This document shows, one piece after another, positions 1-7,606 of a DNA stretch of 20,193 bases (within the stretch, counting starts at the first letter, position 1; each line of letters starts with the position of its first letter). The notes under the pieces were generated by a model. The model saw nothing but the letters and a program-made list of their open reading frames with translations, was not told where the DNA came from and searched no databases. The translations under genes were made by a program, and so were the position numbers. Origin of the DNA: an uncultured Collinsella sp. (GTDB lineage Bacteria; Actinomycetota; Coriobacteriia; Coriobacteriales; Coriobacteriaceae); NCBI GenBank assembly GCA_900549535.1, contig UROR01000028.1, positions 1 through 20,193 on the forward strand. The letters are read 5' to 3'.

Positions 1-205
1 TGATGACGAGCACGTCGCCTGGCTCGATATAGTCGATGATGTCGCGGAAGATGCGGTGCTCAACGGTACCGCCGTGCTTCAGCGGCATTCCCGCCTGGGA
101 GCCCTTGCGATCCACCACCAGCAGGCGGCAGGAGTCGCGCGGCTCGGCAGGAGCCTGGGCGATCAGTTCCTCAGGAAGGTTGTAGTCAAAATCATCGGTA
201 CGCAT
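1..205 (-). CDS. queA: QueA N-terminus (S-adenosylmethionine:tRNA ribosyltransferase-isomerase), partial
   Basis: Only the first 68 codons are present; the gene continues beyond the left edge. The reading frame starts at an ATG at 203-205 and gives the QueA N-terminal signature MRTDDFDYNLPEELIAQ, followed by a segment matching AEPRDSCRLLVVDR and an HRIFRDIIDYIEPGDVLV stretch. QueA is known to transfer the ribosyl moiety of S-adenosylmethionine to preQ1 in tRNA, forming epoxyqueuosine. A ribosome-binding site (AAAGAGG) lies 5 bases before the ATG. A long perfect hairpin (224-254) sits in the leader just upstream. The pathway partner queH is also in the window (6322-6897), separated by the ADI locus. 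The identification rests on the N-terminus alone, but that motif is distinctive. Confidence 0.9.
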   Translation of the reverse strand, partial: MRTDDFDYNLPEELIAQAPAEPRDSCRLLVVDRKGSQAGMPLKHGGTVEHRIFRDIIDYIEPGDVLVI

Positions 206-223
206 CTTTGCCTCTTTCACAAA

Positions 224-254
224 GCGCGTCAGTCGAAAAAATCGACTGACGCGC
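224..254 (-). promoter_or_regulatory. Perfect 13-bp hairpin in the queA leader / argF 3' region
   Basis: Arms GCGCGTCAGTCGA (224-236) and TCGACTGACGCGC (242-254) are exactly complementary around a 5-base loop. On the minus strand the loop is all T and the hairpin is followed by TTTGTG. It lies between the argF stop (340) and the queA ATG (205). It could be a weak intrinsic terminator for the arginine operon, although the T-run after the stem is short, or an RNA structure in the queA 5' leader. Confidence 0.6.
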
Positions 255-271
255 GCATCATTCTCCCCTGT

Positions 272-280
272 ATCCTATCA
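272..280 (-). promoter_or_regulatory. Possible extended -10 promoter for queA
   Basis: On the minus strand the sequence TGATAGGAT gives an extended -10 element (TG, one base, TAGGAT). No good -35 box is seen at the usual spacing. Transcription from here would put the hairpin at 224-254 inside the queA leader. This is tentative. Confidence 0.25.
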
Positions 281-339
281 GCTTGTTGAGAGAAATATAG
301 TATGGCAAACAGATTTGCGACTGTTTTCTCAACGCCCCG

Positions 340-1350
340 TTACTTAAGCGTTGCGTACATCACCGCCTTAATCGTATGCATGCGATTCTCCGCTTCTTGG
401 AAAACACGAGACTTATCGGACTCAAAAACCTCGTCCGTAACTTCCATTTCGGTGACTCCAAACTTCTCAGCAATTTCGGCACCAACAGTAGTATTAGTAT
501 CGTGGAAGCTCGGAAGGCAGTGGAGGAAAATCGTCTCGGGCTTTGCCATAGACATCACCTCAGCGGTCACACGATACGGCGACATGAGCTTAATGCGGCT
601 TTCCCACAGCTCTGCGGGCTGACCCATGCCAACCCAAACATCCGTGTAAATTACATCGGCATCACGAGCGCCTTCCTCAATATCCTCTGTAATGGTAATC
701 GTCGATCCATGCTCGGCCGCAATACGACTACATTCTGCAAGGAGTTCAGGATCATAGGATGTAGCCCCCTCCGAATTTCCCCCGATTGGGCCGCAAGAAC
801 AGTAGTTAATGCCGAGCTTAGCGCAAATAACCATGAGCGAATCGGCGACGTTTCCGGCCGCCTTACCAAAAAATGTAAGTTTCCTGCCCTTAATCTCTCC
901 AAACTCTTCACGCATGGTCAGAATATCGGCAAGCACTTGAGTCGGGTGAAATTCAGTAGTCAGCCCATTCCAAACGGGAACCCCAGCTTTTGCAGCAAGC
1001 TCCTCAACCTTCGCCTGTTCAAAGCCGCGGTATTCAATTCCGTCATACATGCGGCCAAGGACGCGAGCCGTGTCCTCAATCGACTCCTTTTTGCCCATCT
1101 GGGACGAGCCCGGATCCAAAGAAGGTACACCCAAGCCAAGGTCAAGTGCACCAACTTCGAAGGCGCAGCGAGTACGCGTGGAAGTCTTCTCAAATAACAA
1201 AACAATATTCTTGCCTTCAAGGTATTTATGCGGAACACCGGCACGCTTCATGCTTTTGAAGTTAGCAGAAAGCTCAAGCAGATACTCAATCTCTTCCGTC
1301 GTATAATCAAGCAGCTTCAGAAAACTGCGCCCAGCGATATTAACACCCAT
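340..1350 (-). CDS. argF: Ornithine carbamoyltransferase (catabolic ADI-type context)
   Basis: This enzyme interconverts citrulline plus phosphate and ornithine plus carbamoyl phosphate; beside arcA and arcD it probably acts catabolically (arcB role). Counting from the upstream ATG at 1359 (339 residues), the carbamoyl-phosphate motif STRTR is at 60-64, HPTQ at 138-141, HCLPSFHD at 280-287, and SRVFQEAENRMHTIKAVM lies near the end. I prefer the ATG at 1348-1350 (336 residues). The AGGAG ribosome-binding site touches the first ATG with no spacing but is 9 bases from the second, and MGVNIAGRSFLKLLDYT matches the family's usual N-terminus. Two oddities: the usual GD in the GDxxNN segment is GK (GKAAGNVADS, 165-174), and the ornithine-loop serine of the usual SMG is glycine (DVWVGMG, 240-246). 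It is last in the arcD-arcA-argF operon. Confidence 0.93.
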   Translation of the reverse strand: MGVNIAGRSFLKLLDYTTEEIEYLLELSANFKSMKRAGVPHKYLEGKNIVLLFEKTSTRTRCAFEVGALDLGLGVPSLDPGSSQMGKKESIEDTARVLGRMYDGIEYRGFEQAKVEELAAKAGVPVWNGLTTEFHPTQVLADILTMREEFGEIKGRKLTFFGKAAGNVADSLMVICAKLGINYCSCGPIGGNSEGATSYDPELLAECSRIAAEHGSTITITEDIEEGARDADVIYTDVWVGMGQPAELWESRIKLMSPYRVTAEVMSMAKPETIFLHCLPSFHDTNTTVGAEIAEKFGVTEMEVTDEVFESDKSRVFQEAENRMHTIKAVMYATLK

Positions 1351-1382
1351 ATTCGCCATCTCCTATCACAGTGGATTTGCAA

Positions 1383-2627
1383 CTAAATATCTTCGCGCCA
1401 GAAGGGCATGCTCATGCAGCGCGGGCCGCCACGACCGCGGGACAGTTCCTCGGAGGGAACGACCAAAAGTTCCAAACCGTTCTTGTAGAGCTCATCATTT
1501 GTGACAACATTGCGCTCGTAAACACAGACTTTACCAGGAGCAACGGCAAGAGTGTTCGACCCGTCGTTCCACTGCTCGCGAGACGCCTCAACCATATCGC
1601 CGGCACCGCACTCAATAAGCTGCACCTTCTCCACGCCAGTAGCCATTTCAAGAATATGCTCAAGCGTGTCATCAATCTCTTGAACAGCGACCATTCCCTC
1701 AGAGTCACCACGAGTCAGACGATAAACACGAAGGGTCTCAAAAATACCGGGATAAACTGTAAACTTATCGAAATCCACCATGGTGCAAACGGTGTCAAGA
1801 TGCATGTAAGCATAGCCGTTGGGGATTTTAATAGCGTAAACGGTATCGATCTCAGAATTCCCAGATCCCCAGAACAAATTCTTTGCAAGCTCCTCAATCG
1901 CAGCCGCCTCAGTTCGCTGGCTAATTCCAATAGCCAAGGTATGAGCGTTAATGTTAAGCACATCACCGCCCTCGATATGCCAGGGATTCTTATGGTCGTA
2001 CCAAATCGGAGTCCCTGCATAATCGGGATGGTATTTGAAAATCGCTTCATAGAAGGGCACTTCACGATCTCGCTGTTTCCAATACATATGGTGAAGCAAA
2101 ACGCCTTTGCCCACGGAAGCAAGAGGATCGCGAGAGAAATATGAACTCGGAAGAGGCTTCAACACCAAATCATCGGGCTTCGCATCCTCATTATCCATCA
2201 TACTAAGCGTAGTCGAGACGCGAGGCAGCTCAAGGTCACGATAACGATACCCCCCCATAGCCTCAAGTACAAACTGATACGAATCTGAAATAGCGTCGAG
2301 CTTTTCACGAACAGCCTGCTCAAGCATAGGATTGACAATCCCGCTCTCAGCCATAAATGTATCGGTAAACTCAGCGCGAGCCGAGGGGCATGCATCCAGC
2401 GCTTCAGCAACGAGTTTCTCCATATAGAGAACCTCAACACCTTCGCTCCTCAGAAGATCCGCAAAGGCATCATGCTCCTTTTGAGCCACATCAAGATAGA
2501 AACAGTCGTGAATCCAGACATCCTCGAACTCTTCTGCCTTTACGTTCACAAGGTCACGACCGGGGCGGTGAAGCACAACTTTCTTGAGCTTACCAATCTC
2601 GCTGTGTACATTCAGTCCTTTAGACAT
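1383..2627 (-). CDS. arcA: Arginine deiminase
   Basis: Arginine deiminase hydrolyses arginine to citrulline and ammonia, the first step of the cytoplasmic ADI pathway. The 414-residue protein has the usual length. The family residues are all visible: FSRDP (164-168, Asp167), HIEGGD (217-222, Glu219), MHLDTV (275-280, His276 and Asp278), and the nucleophile in GGPRCMSMP (Cys404) close to the C-terminus. A GGAG ribosome-binding site precedes the ATG by 8 bases. It lies 28 bases after arcD and 32 bases before the preferred argF start, so the three genes read as one operon. A second, interrupted copy is encoded divergently at 4352-5602. Confidence 0.97.
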   Translation of the reverse strand: MSKGLNVHSEIGKLKKVVLHRPGRDLVNVKAEEFEDVWIHDCFYLDVAQKEHDAFADLLRSEGVEVLYMEKLVAEALDACPSARAEFTDTFMAESGIVNPMLEQAVREKLDAISDSYQFVLEAMGGYRYRDLELPRVSTTLSMMDNEDAKPDDLVLKPLPSSYFSRDPLASVGKGVLLHHMYWKQRDREVPFYEAIFKYHPDYAGTPIWYDHKNPWHIEGGDVLNINAHTLAIGISQRTEAAAIEELAKNLFWGSGNSEIDTVYAIKIPNGYAYMHLDTVCTMVDFDKFTVYPGIFETLRVYRLTRGDSEGMVAVQEIDDTLEHILEMATGVEKVQLIECGAGDMVEASREQWNDGSNTLAVAPGKVCVYERNVVTNDELYKNGLELLVVPSEELSRGRGGPRCMSMPFWREDI

Positions 2628-2655
2628 TCCTGTTACTCCATTTCAGCCATGAAAC

Positions 2656-4098
2656 CTACAGGGCAATAAGTCCCGAGATTGCTACGAATACGATATTGAT
2701 GAGCGACACGACCAAGAAGAATTTCCAAACGGTCTTCCACCACTGGCCAAGCTTGATCTTACACACGCCCAAACCCGCTACAAGAATGGCGCTAGTAGGA
2801 CAGATCAAAGACATCGTCGCGCTACCCATGGAGAGAGCCCACACGGCAGCCTCGGGATTAAGGCCCATGAGTTCGGTCAAAGGTCCAAAAATGGGAGCGG
2901 TCAGTGCTGCAAGGCCAGATGAGCTGGGAACCAGAATCGCCAGGAGGTTCTCAACCGCATAAAGAAGCGTAGTAAAGAGAACCGCCGGGATGCCGCCCAG
3001 ACCAGTAGCGAGCGCATTGAGGATGGTATCTATGATCATGCCGTCAGAGGCAATGACAAGGATGCCACGCGCAAGTCCAACGACAATTGCCGAGAAAGCA
3101 AAGTCAGCGATACCCGCAACAAATTCCTGAGCGATGACGTCCTGACTAAAGCCCGCAATAACACCAGCCAACAGGCCCATGGCCAAAAAGACCGCAGAAA
3201 TCTCGTTCATATACCAGCCCTGGGTCACAAGTCCCCAGATGATAAGGCACATTCCAGCGATAAATACCGCAAGCACGCCTTTTTGACGACCCGTAAATTC
3301 CGCGTCAAGGGCAGATTCATCGGCAGCGAACTCGACTTTCTTGGCGATATCATCCTCAAATGTGATCGATGACTCAGGGTTCTTCTTTACCCTTCGTGCA
3401 TAGAGGACAACCCAAGTAATTGCAACGGCGGTCAAAACAACCCAGGCAATCATACGCAGCCACAGCTGGGGGTTGCCCTGAATACCAAGAATACCTTGCG
3501 CAATGAGAACATTAAACGGATTAATCGTTGAGGCGATGTAACCCGTGCGCGCTCCAACGAACACGACCATGAACGCCGTCATCGAGTCGAAGCCCATAGC
3601 CATCATAATTGGCATGAAGATCGCAAAGAACGGGAGAGTTTCTTCCGCCATGCCAAAGCTCGTTCCGCCCAATGCAAAGAGAACCATCGCAATAGGAATA
3701 ATTAGAATGTCTTTGTTCTTAAAGCGGCGAACGACACGACCCATTCCGCTCGTGATAGCGCCCGTTTTAGTAATAACCTGAAACGAACCGCCCACAATCA
3801 AGATGAATGCAACGACCTCAATTGCCTCTTGTATACCGCGCGTTGGAGCCTGAAGAACATCGAAGACGCCTTGTCTGAGATCTACTTCATCCCCGGTCTC
3901 CTCGTCAATATATGTCTTTTCACTCTGCTCATACGTACCTGCGACAGTGACTTCACGACCGTTCACCTCCTGACGCTGATAGGACCCAGAGGGAACAATC
4001 CACGTGAGAACAGCGAAGATGACCATAAGTGCAAAGATGATCGCATATACGTGCGGGACCTTGAACTGCTTGATGCCTTTCGAACTTTCCGCTGCCAT
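2656..4098 (-). CDS. arcD: YfcC/ArcD-type arginine-ornithine antiporter
   Basis: This is a 480-residue polytopic membrane protein with about a dozen hydrophobic segments. It belongs by eye to the YfcC family of the DcuC-like transporter superfamily. Recognisable parts are the N-terminal PHVYAIIFALMVIFAVLTWIVPSGSY segment (only partly quoted elsewhere), the GGTSFGMAEETLPFF loop, GARTGYIASTINPFN and LVPSSSGLAALTAP. Family members next to arcA usually exchange arginine for ornithine across the cytoplasmic membrane; that substrate is inferred from context. A very strong ribosome-binding site (GGAGG) precedes the ATG by a few bases. It is the first gene of the arcD-arcA-argF operon and faces the divergent region shared with the second arcA. 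A polar loop around residues 235-270 separates the two halves. Confidence 0.87.
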   Translation of the reverse strand: MAAESSKGIKQFKVPHVYAIIFALMVIFAVLTWIVPSGSYQRQEVNGREVTVAGTYEQSEKTYIDEETGDEVDLRQGVFDVLQAPTRGIQEAIEVVAFILIVGGSFQVITKTGAITSGMGRVVRRFKNKDILIIPIAMVLFALGGTSFGMAEETLPFFAIFMPIMMAMGFDSMTAFMVVFVGARTGYIASTINPFNVLIAQGILGIQGNPQLWLRMIAWVVLTAVAITWVVLYARRVKKNPESSITFEDDIAKKVEFAADESALDAEFTGRQKGVLAVFIAGMCLIIWGLVTQGWYMNEISAVFLAMGLLAGVIAGFSQDVIAQEFVAGIADFAFSAIVVGLARGILVIASDGMIIDTILNALATGLGGIPAVLFTTLLYAVENLLAILVPSSSGLAALTAPIFGPLTELMGLNPEAAVWALSMGSATMSLICPTSAILVAGLGVCKIKLGQWWKTVWKFFLVVSLINIVFVAISGLIAL

Positions 4099-4220
4099 AG
4101 CTCCTCCTTCATTCCATTTCCCATCTATCCAGCTGGCACCATAAATGTATGAGGTTGCTCAGCGGTGGTCGGCCAACCATCGCCATCGTGTCGCTTTTCA
4201 CCTATGAACGGCAGCTAAAG

Positions 4221-4273
4221 TGACGTTATTAATCAATCTGATATTTAAAATTGATGTTATTTATCAATTACAT
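4221..4273. promoter_or_regulatory. Two operator-like direct repeats in the divergent arc promoter region
   Basis: The AT-rich repeats at 4221-4242 and 4252-4273 share TGAyGTTATTwATCAAT and start 31 bp apart, about three helical turns, so both would face the same side of the DNA. Each has TGA and TCA half-sites separated by 9 bases. The second has 7-bp arms, AATTGAT and ATCAATT, around 7 bases. The spacing does not fit the FNR/CRP consensus or the standard ArgR box. The position between arcD and the second arcA suggests control of both directions, possibly by the linked XRE regulator. Confidence 0.5.
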
Positions 4274-4320
4274 ACGTCTTTTAACTTTTCCGCAACACAA
4301 CAAGGAACCTGCCTTAGCCT

Positions 4321-4326
4321 TATATA
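4321..4326 (+). promoter_or_regulatory. Possible -10 box for the second arcA
   Basis: TATATA lies 25 bases before the ATG at 4352, a reasonable distance for a -10 element. No convincing -35 box is visible, which would fit an activator-dependent promoter using the repeats just upstream. An AGGAG ribosome-binding site lies 6 bases before the ATG. Confidence 0.4.
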
Positions 4327-4351
4327 AAAACCAGCAGGACAGGAGACAGAC

Positions 4352-5602
4352 ATGCAAGGCGTACACATAACAAATGAAATCGGTCATTTAAAAGCCGTAC
4401 TTGTCCATCGACCAGGAGCTGAAACACAAAACTACCCTGATGCCGACTTCAGCCAAGTTTTCTCCCTGCGAAAATGGAGCGGTCGTTTTGACCTCGACAA
4501 AGCAATATATGAGCACGATTCCATGGTTCAATTGCTTGAGAAGCATGGCGTAGAAACCATTGAAATTAGGGACCTTCTCGAAGACTCACTTGAAACTGAG
4601 CCCCAATCACTTAAATATTTTATTGATGAAAACCTCCGTTGAAGTGGGGCAACAGGCAGAGAGTTACTAGAGACAATAACCCAGCTGTTTGAGAACGCTA
4701 AGAACACCCAGGAATTAGTGAATATAGTACTCAACGGCATTCGCTTTGGAGACACTGAGCTATGTTCAAACCAGTCGGAAACACTACAGGCGCTCGTGCA
4801 CGAGCAATTTGACCCCGCCTCGCTCTTGGTCAATCCCCTCAACACGCTTTTTTTCACTCGTGATCCTGCTGTGGTAGTCGGAGACGGCATCATCCTAAAT
4901 CATATGTATTGGCCTGAGCGTGATCGTGAGGTCGCCTTATACCGGCAGATATTCACCCACCACAAGATCATGGGAGAAACCCCAGTATGTGATTTGAACA
5001 GGAGTAGTTACCATATCGAAGGCGGAGACATTCTTGTTATCAGTGCTAAGACAATATTAGTTGGAATCTCTGACCGAACTGAACCCGCCGCCGTCGAGTC
5101 ACTTGCCAAAGAGCTCCTGACCTCAAATAAATTCCAGACCACCGAGCTAATTGCGATTCGAGTCCCCTCTGACGGGCTGCGCATCCACCTCGATACGTTC
5201 ATAAGTAGAATTGATCACGACGCGTTCCTCATCGATCGTGAGATATGCAATGCCGTTGATGCATACAGCATTCAACTAAAACGATCCGGAAAGGGCCTTA
5301 CGATCACTCCTATCGATCGCACGATTCCGGAAATACTCTCTGCAGCCTGTTGCGAACCAATAAAAGTAATTGACTGCGGAGGCGGGAATCAAACCGCCTA
5401 CGAAAGAGAGCGCCGGAACAACGCAACGTCTATCCTTGCGCTCTCGCCAGGAAAACTATGCGTATATGAAGAAAACGTTTGGACCAACGAAGCGCTTGAG
5501 AAAGCAGGAATGGAATTATTCCCGTTATCCATTGACGAGCTCACCAAAGGCTATGGTGGCACAAACTGTCTATGCCTCCCTCTGTGGCGAGAGGATCTAT
5601 AG
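4352..5602 (+). pseudogene. arcA: Second arginine deiminase, interrupted by one in-frame TGA
   Basis: One continuous frame of 417 codons runs from the ATG at 4352 to the TAG at 5600-5602. A single TGA at 4640-4642 (codon 97) breaks it. The 25 codons after the TGA (4643-4717) are open and continue the deiminase sequence (SGATGRELLETITQLF). Numbered through the TGA, every catalytic residue is kept: FTRDP (Asp171), HIEGGD (Glu223), IHLD (His279, Asp281) and GGTNCLCLP (Cys406). The full length of 416 matches active family members. There is no frameshift or deletion. Explanations are a recent nonsense mutation, a sequencing error, or readthrough. No conserved cysteine is expected at codon 97 and no clear SECIS-like hairpin follows, which argues against selenocysteine. 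A GTG at 4718 with an AGGAA just upstream could restart a C-terminal fragment. Confidence 0.85.
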
Positions 5603-5604
5603 CC

Positions 5605-6261
5605 ATGGGCTTCGGGGCAAATATTCGTAAACTCCGCACCATGGAGCATCTTGGTCAGGCGCAACTTGCAGAGATGTTGGGGGTATCTAAAGAGACCGTT
5701 TGTCGTTGGGAAAAAAGTCGGTATGCCCCCCGTGAGCGCCATATTGAAAAGTTACAAGCGCTCTTCGGTTGCACCCGCGATGAACTTGTTGGCGAGGAAA
5801 ACGGTTTGGCCGTAAAGCTCGCAAATAAAAGAATCGTCACCGACGAAGACCCTGCTGTCCACGTAATGGAGGGCGCATTTCCCGTCATCGATATCGAATC
5901 GCAAAAGCGCTGCATCACGCACAGCCAACAAAACGCTTGCGCGCCTGTAGACGTAGCCAAGCGTCACCCACATAGCGTTTTCGTTAAAATCAAAGGTAAC
6001 GAAATGTCCCGCATTTACCCTCCCGGCAGCTTACTACTTGTCGATACCACCGCAAAGCCTTGGAACGGCTGTGCTGTATTGGCGCTCGCAGACGGTAAAA
6101 CACCGGTAATTAGGCGATTTGCAGAAGGAAACGACATGATTGTGCTGTCGTCCCATTCATATGCAACAGCAAGTCCGGATCTGATGTTTAACAAACGGAG
6201 AATTAGAATCATAGGAGTCGTCGTTTGGTATCAAGCGAGCCACGATCACACGCTTAATTAA
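5605..6261 (+). CDS. XRE-family regulator with LexA/S24-like C-terminal domain
   Basis: The 218-residue protein has an N-terminal Cro/C1-type helix-turn-helix (about residues 4-58, with GQAQLAEMLGVSKETVCRWE) and a C-terminal S24 peptidase-like domain (about 120-210). The usual S24 serine context is here GNEM (131-134), with Glu133 at the expected serine position, and the lysine region reads VIRRF (168-172), with arginine. Self-cleavage is therefore unlikely; the domain may serve for dimerisation or sensing. I chose the ATG at 5605 because the HTH family starts close to it; it lies 2 bases after the arcA stop, so the two genes are probably co-transcribed and translationally coupled. A longer start at 5572 would overlap arcA. 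It is a good candidate to control the arc genes, but this is inferred only from position. Confidence 0.85.
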   Translation: MGFGANIRKLRTMEHLGQAQLAEMLGVSKETVCRWEKSRYAPRERHIEKLQALFGCTRDELVGEENGLAVKLANKRIVTDEDPAVHVMEGAFPVIDIESQKRCITHSQQNACAPVDVAKRHPHSVFVKIKGNEMSRIYPPGSLLLVDTTAKPWNGCAVLALADGKTPVIRRFAEGNDMIVLSSHSYATASPDLMFNKRRIRIIGVVVWYQASHDHTLN

Positions 6262-6321
6262 ATCGACTTTCCCAAAAACGACCGTACCGCACAGACAGCT
6301 CAAAGCCCCAGCCCAAAAGAA

Positions 6322-6897
6322 CTACTTTTTGGACGCTTTGCGCTCGTCGCGGATGCGGGCGCGGTCCATGGCAGCCTCGACAGCCGAGAAGCGGCAACCA
6401 CAGTAGTTCTGCCGATACATGCCAAGCTCGCGCGAACGGCGTGTCGCCTCGGGGTAATACGGGCGAAAATCGCGAATCACCGGGGTGAGCCCATGTGCCG
6501 CCGCCAAGCGCTCAAGCACGTCATTGCAGGTATCGAACAGCTGGTACGGCGAGACGGCGAGCGTCGTGCCCACAAACTCAAACCCGCGCTCCTGGGCCAC
6601 GCGGCACGCCTCGGCCAAGCGCAGGGCATAGCACGCGCGACAGCGACGAGGCCGATCGGCACCCAGCGGTGCCACGCCGGTCTCCCAGCGATCGCGGTCC
6701 TCCCCTGCCTCGATGAGTTCGATGTCGCCATCGGCACACCACCGGCGCAGCTCGTCCAAGCGGCGCTGCCATTCATCGCGCGGTTGAATATTGGGGTTGG
6801 TCCAGCAAATCGTGGGCTCAAACCCCTCCTCGCGCAGCAGGCGAACCGGCTCAAGCGAGCATGGTGCACAGCACGCATGCAGCAACAACGACTTCAT
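6322..6897 (-). CDS. queH: Epoxyqueuosine reductase QueH
   Basis: QueH reduces epoxyqueuosine to queuosine in tRNA, the last step of the pathway that includes QueA. The 191-residue protein shows the family cysteines: LLLHACCAPC (Cys9, Cys10), RCRACY (Cys86, Cys89) and MYRQNYCGCRFS (Cys166, Cys168), together with TNPNIQP and TTLAVSPYQ. These cysteines are known to hold an iron-sulfur cluster and metal in the family. The start at 6897 is set by an AGGAG ribosome-binding site 7 bases upstream and by the conserved N-terminus; a longer frame up to 6966 would overlap the upstream gene. It follows the DUF3267 gene by 10 bases and is probably in one operon with it. Confidence 0.93.
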   Translation of the reverse strand: MKSLLLHACCAPCSLEPVRLLREEGFEPTICWTNPNIQPRDEWQRRLDELRRWCADGDIELIEAGEDRDRWETGVAPLGADRPRRCRACYALRLAEACRVAQERGFEFVGTTLAVSPYQLFDTCNDVLERLAAAHGLTPVIRDFRPYYPEATRRSRELGMYRQNYCGCRFSAVEAAMDRARIRDERKASKK

Positions 6898-6907
6898 CGA
6901 CAACTCC

Positions 6908-7474
6908 TCACCCAAAAAAGCGCACGCCAAAGGACGTATCCTCACAGGCGACAATGCGGCGGTCACGCAAAATGGTCCGCACGTAATACCAGTCGCCTAC
7001 ACAGCCCGACAAATGCAAGCCGGCCGCCAGGTAGCACAGCAGCGGATAGCCCGAGAACGCAAACCCCAGGGCAAACGCTGTCGTCACAACAACCGTAGGC
7101 GCCAGGCAAACCGCCACGTACCGCCGGCGCGAATACACCACGCCCTCGGCGCAGGCATAGATCATCGCTGTCTCGCGATTCGCCCCAAAGGTCACCTTCG
7201 CGCCCGCAGGCGCCAGCAGCTTAAAAAACACACCGTGCACCAGCTCGTGCACGGCGAACGACGCCATTGAGATCGCAGCCAAGCCGACTATCCAGCCCAC
7301 GACCGCCGTCCAACCGCCCGCGTCAGCCGCATCCAGGTCCGCGGGTCCGCCCAGCAGCATAAACACCGGCACCAGGCACACGGCAAATGCGCCAAGCACA
7401 GCCATCCCCCACACAAAGCAGGCGTGCAGAAAATCCTCGTCTTCAAACGCATGTATGTTGGAAATCTCATTCAT
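6908..7474 (-). CDS. DUF3267 putative membrane zincin
   Basis: This 188-residue protein has about four hydrophobic segments (roughly 20-42, 57-75, 118-140, 143-158) and a zincin motif HELVH at 76-80 between the second and later segments. A SGCVGDWYY segment (156-164) and a final CEDTSFGVRFF are typical of the DUF3267 family. The family is predicted to be integral-membrane metallopeptidases; no substrate is known. No clear ribosome-binding site precedes the ATG at 7474. A TATCCT hexamer lies 8 bases before it, so the message may be leaderless or nearly so. It lies directly upstream of queH. Confidence 0.8.
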   Translation of the reverse strand: MNEISNIHAFEDEDFLHACFVWGMAVLGAFAVCLVPVFMLLGGPADLDAADAGGWTAVVGWIVGLAAISMASFAVHELVHGVFFKLLAPAGAKVTFGANRETAMIYACAEGVVYSRRRYVAVCLAPTVVVTTAFALGFAFSGYPLLCYLAAGLHLSGCVGDWYYVRTILRDRRIVACEDTSFGVRFFG

Positions 7475-7606
7475 AGCATCTTAGGATAGCGCCCCTGCCA
7501 CGTACCCGTCCGCATGTGCGATAATGTCGAACGATATGCACGAATTGACCACCGCGCCGCCGAGCCCCACGCCCGGCTGCGCTCTCACCATATGCGAAGG
7601 AGTCCC

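Noticed and set aside
4221..4273. FNR or ArgR box reading of the AT-rich repeats
   Set aside because: FNR needs 4 bases between TTGAT and ATCAA but there are 7 here, and ArgR boxes have 8 bases between TGA and TCA and a closer pair spacing.
4640..4680. Selenocysteine insertion at the TGA in the second arcA
   Set aside because: The family has no conserved cysteine at this position and I see only weak pairing after the TGA, not a clear bacterial SECIS hairpin. Readthrough is not excluded.
6262..6321. Terminator between the XRE regulator and queH
   Set aside because: No stem followed by a T-run was found on either strand in this 60-base convergent gap.
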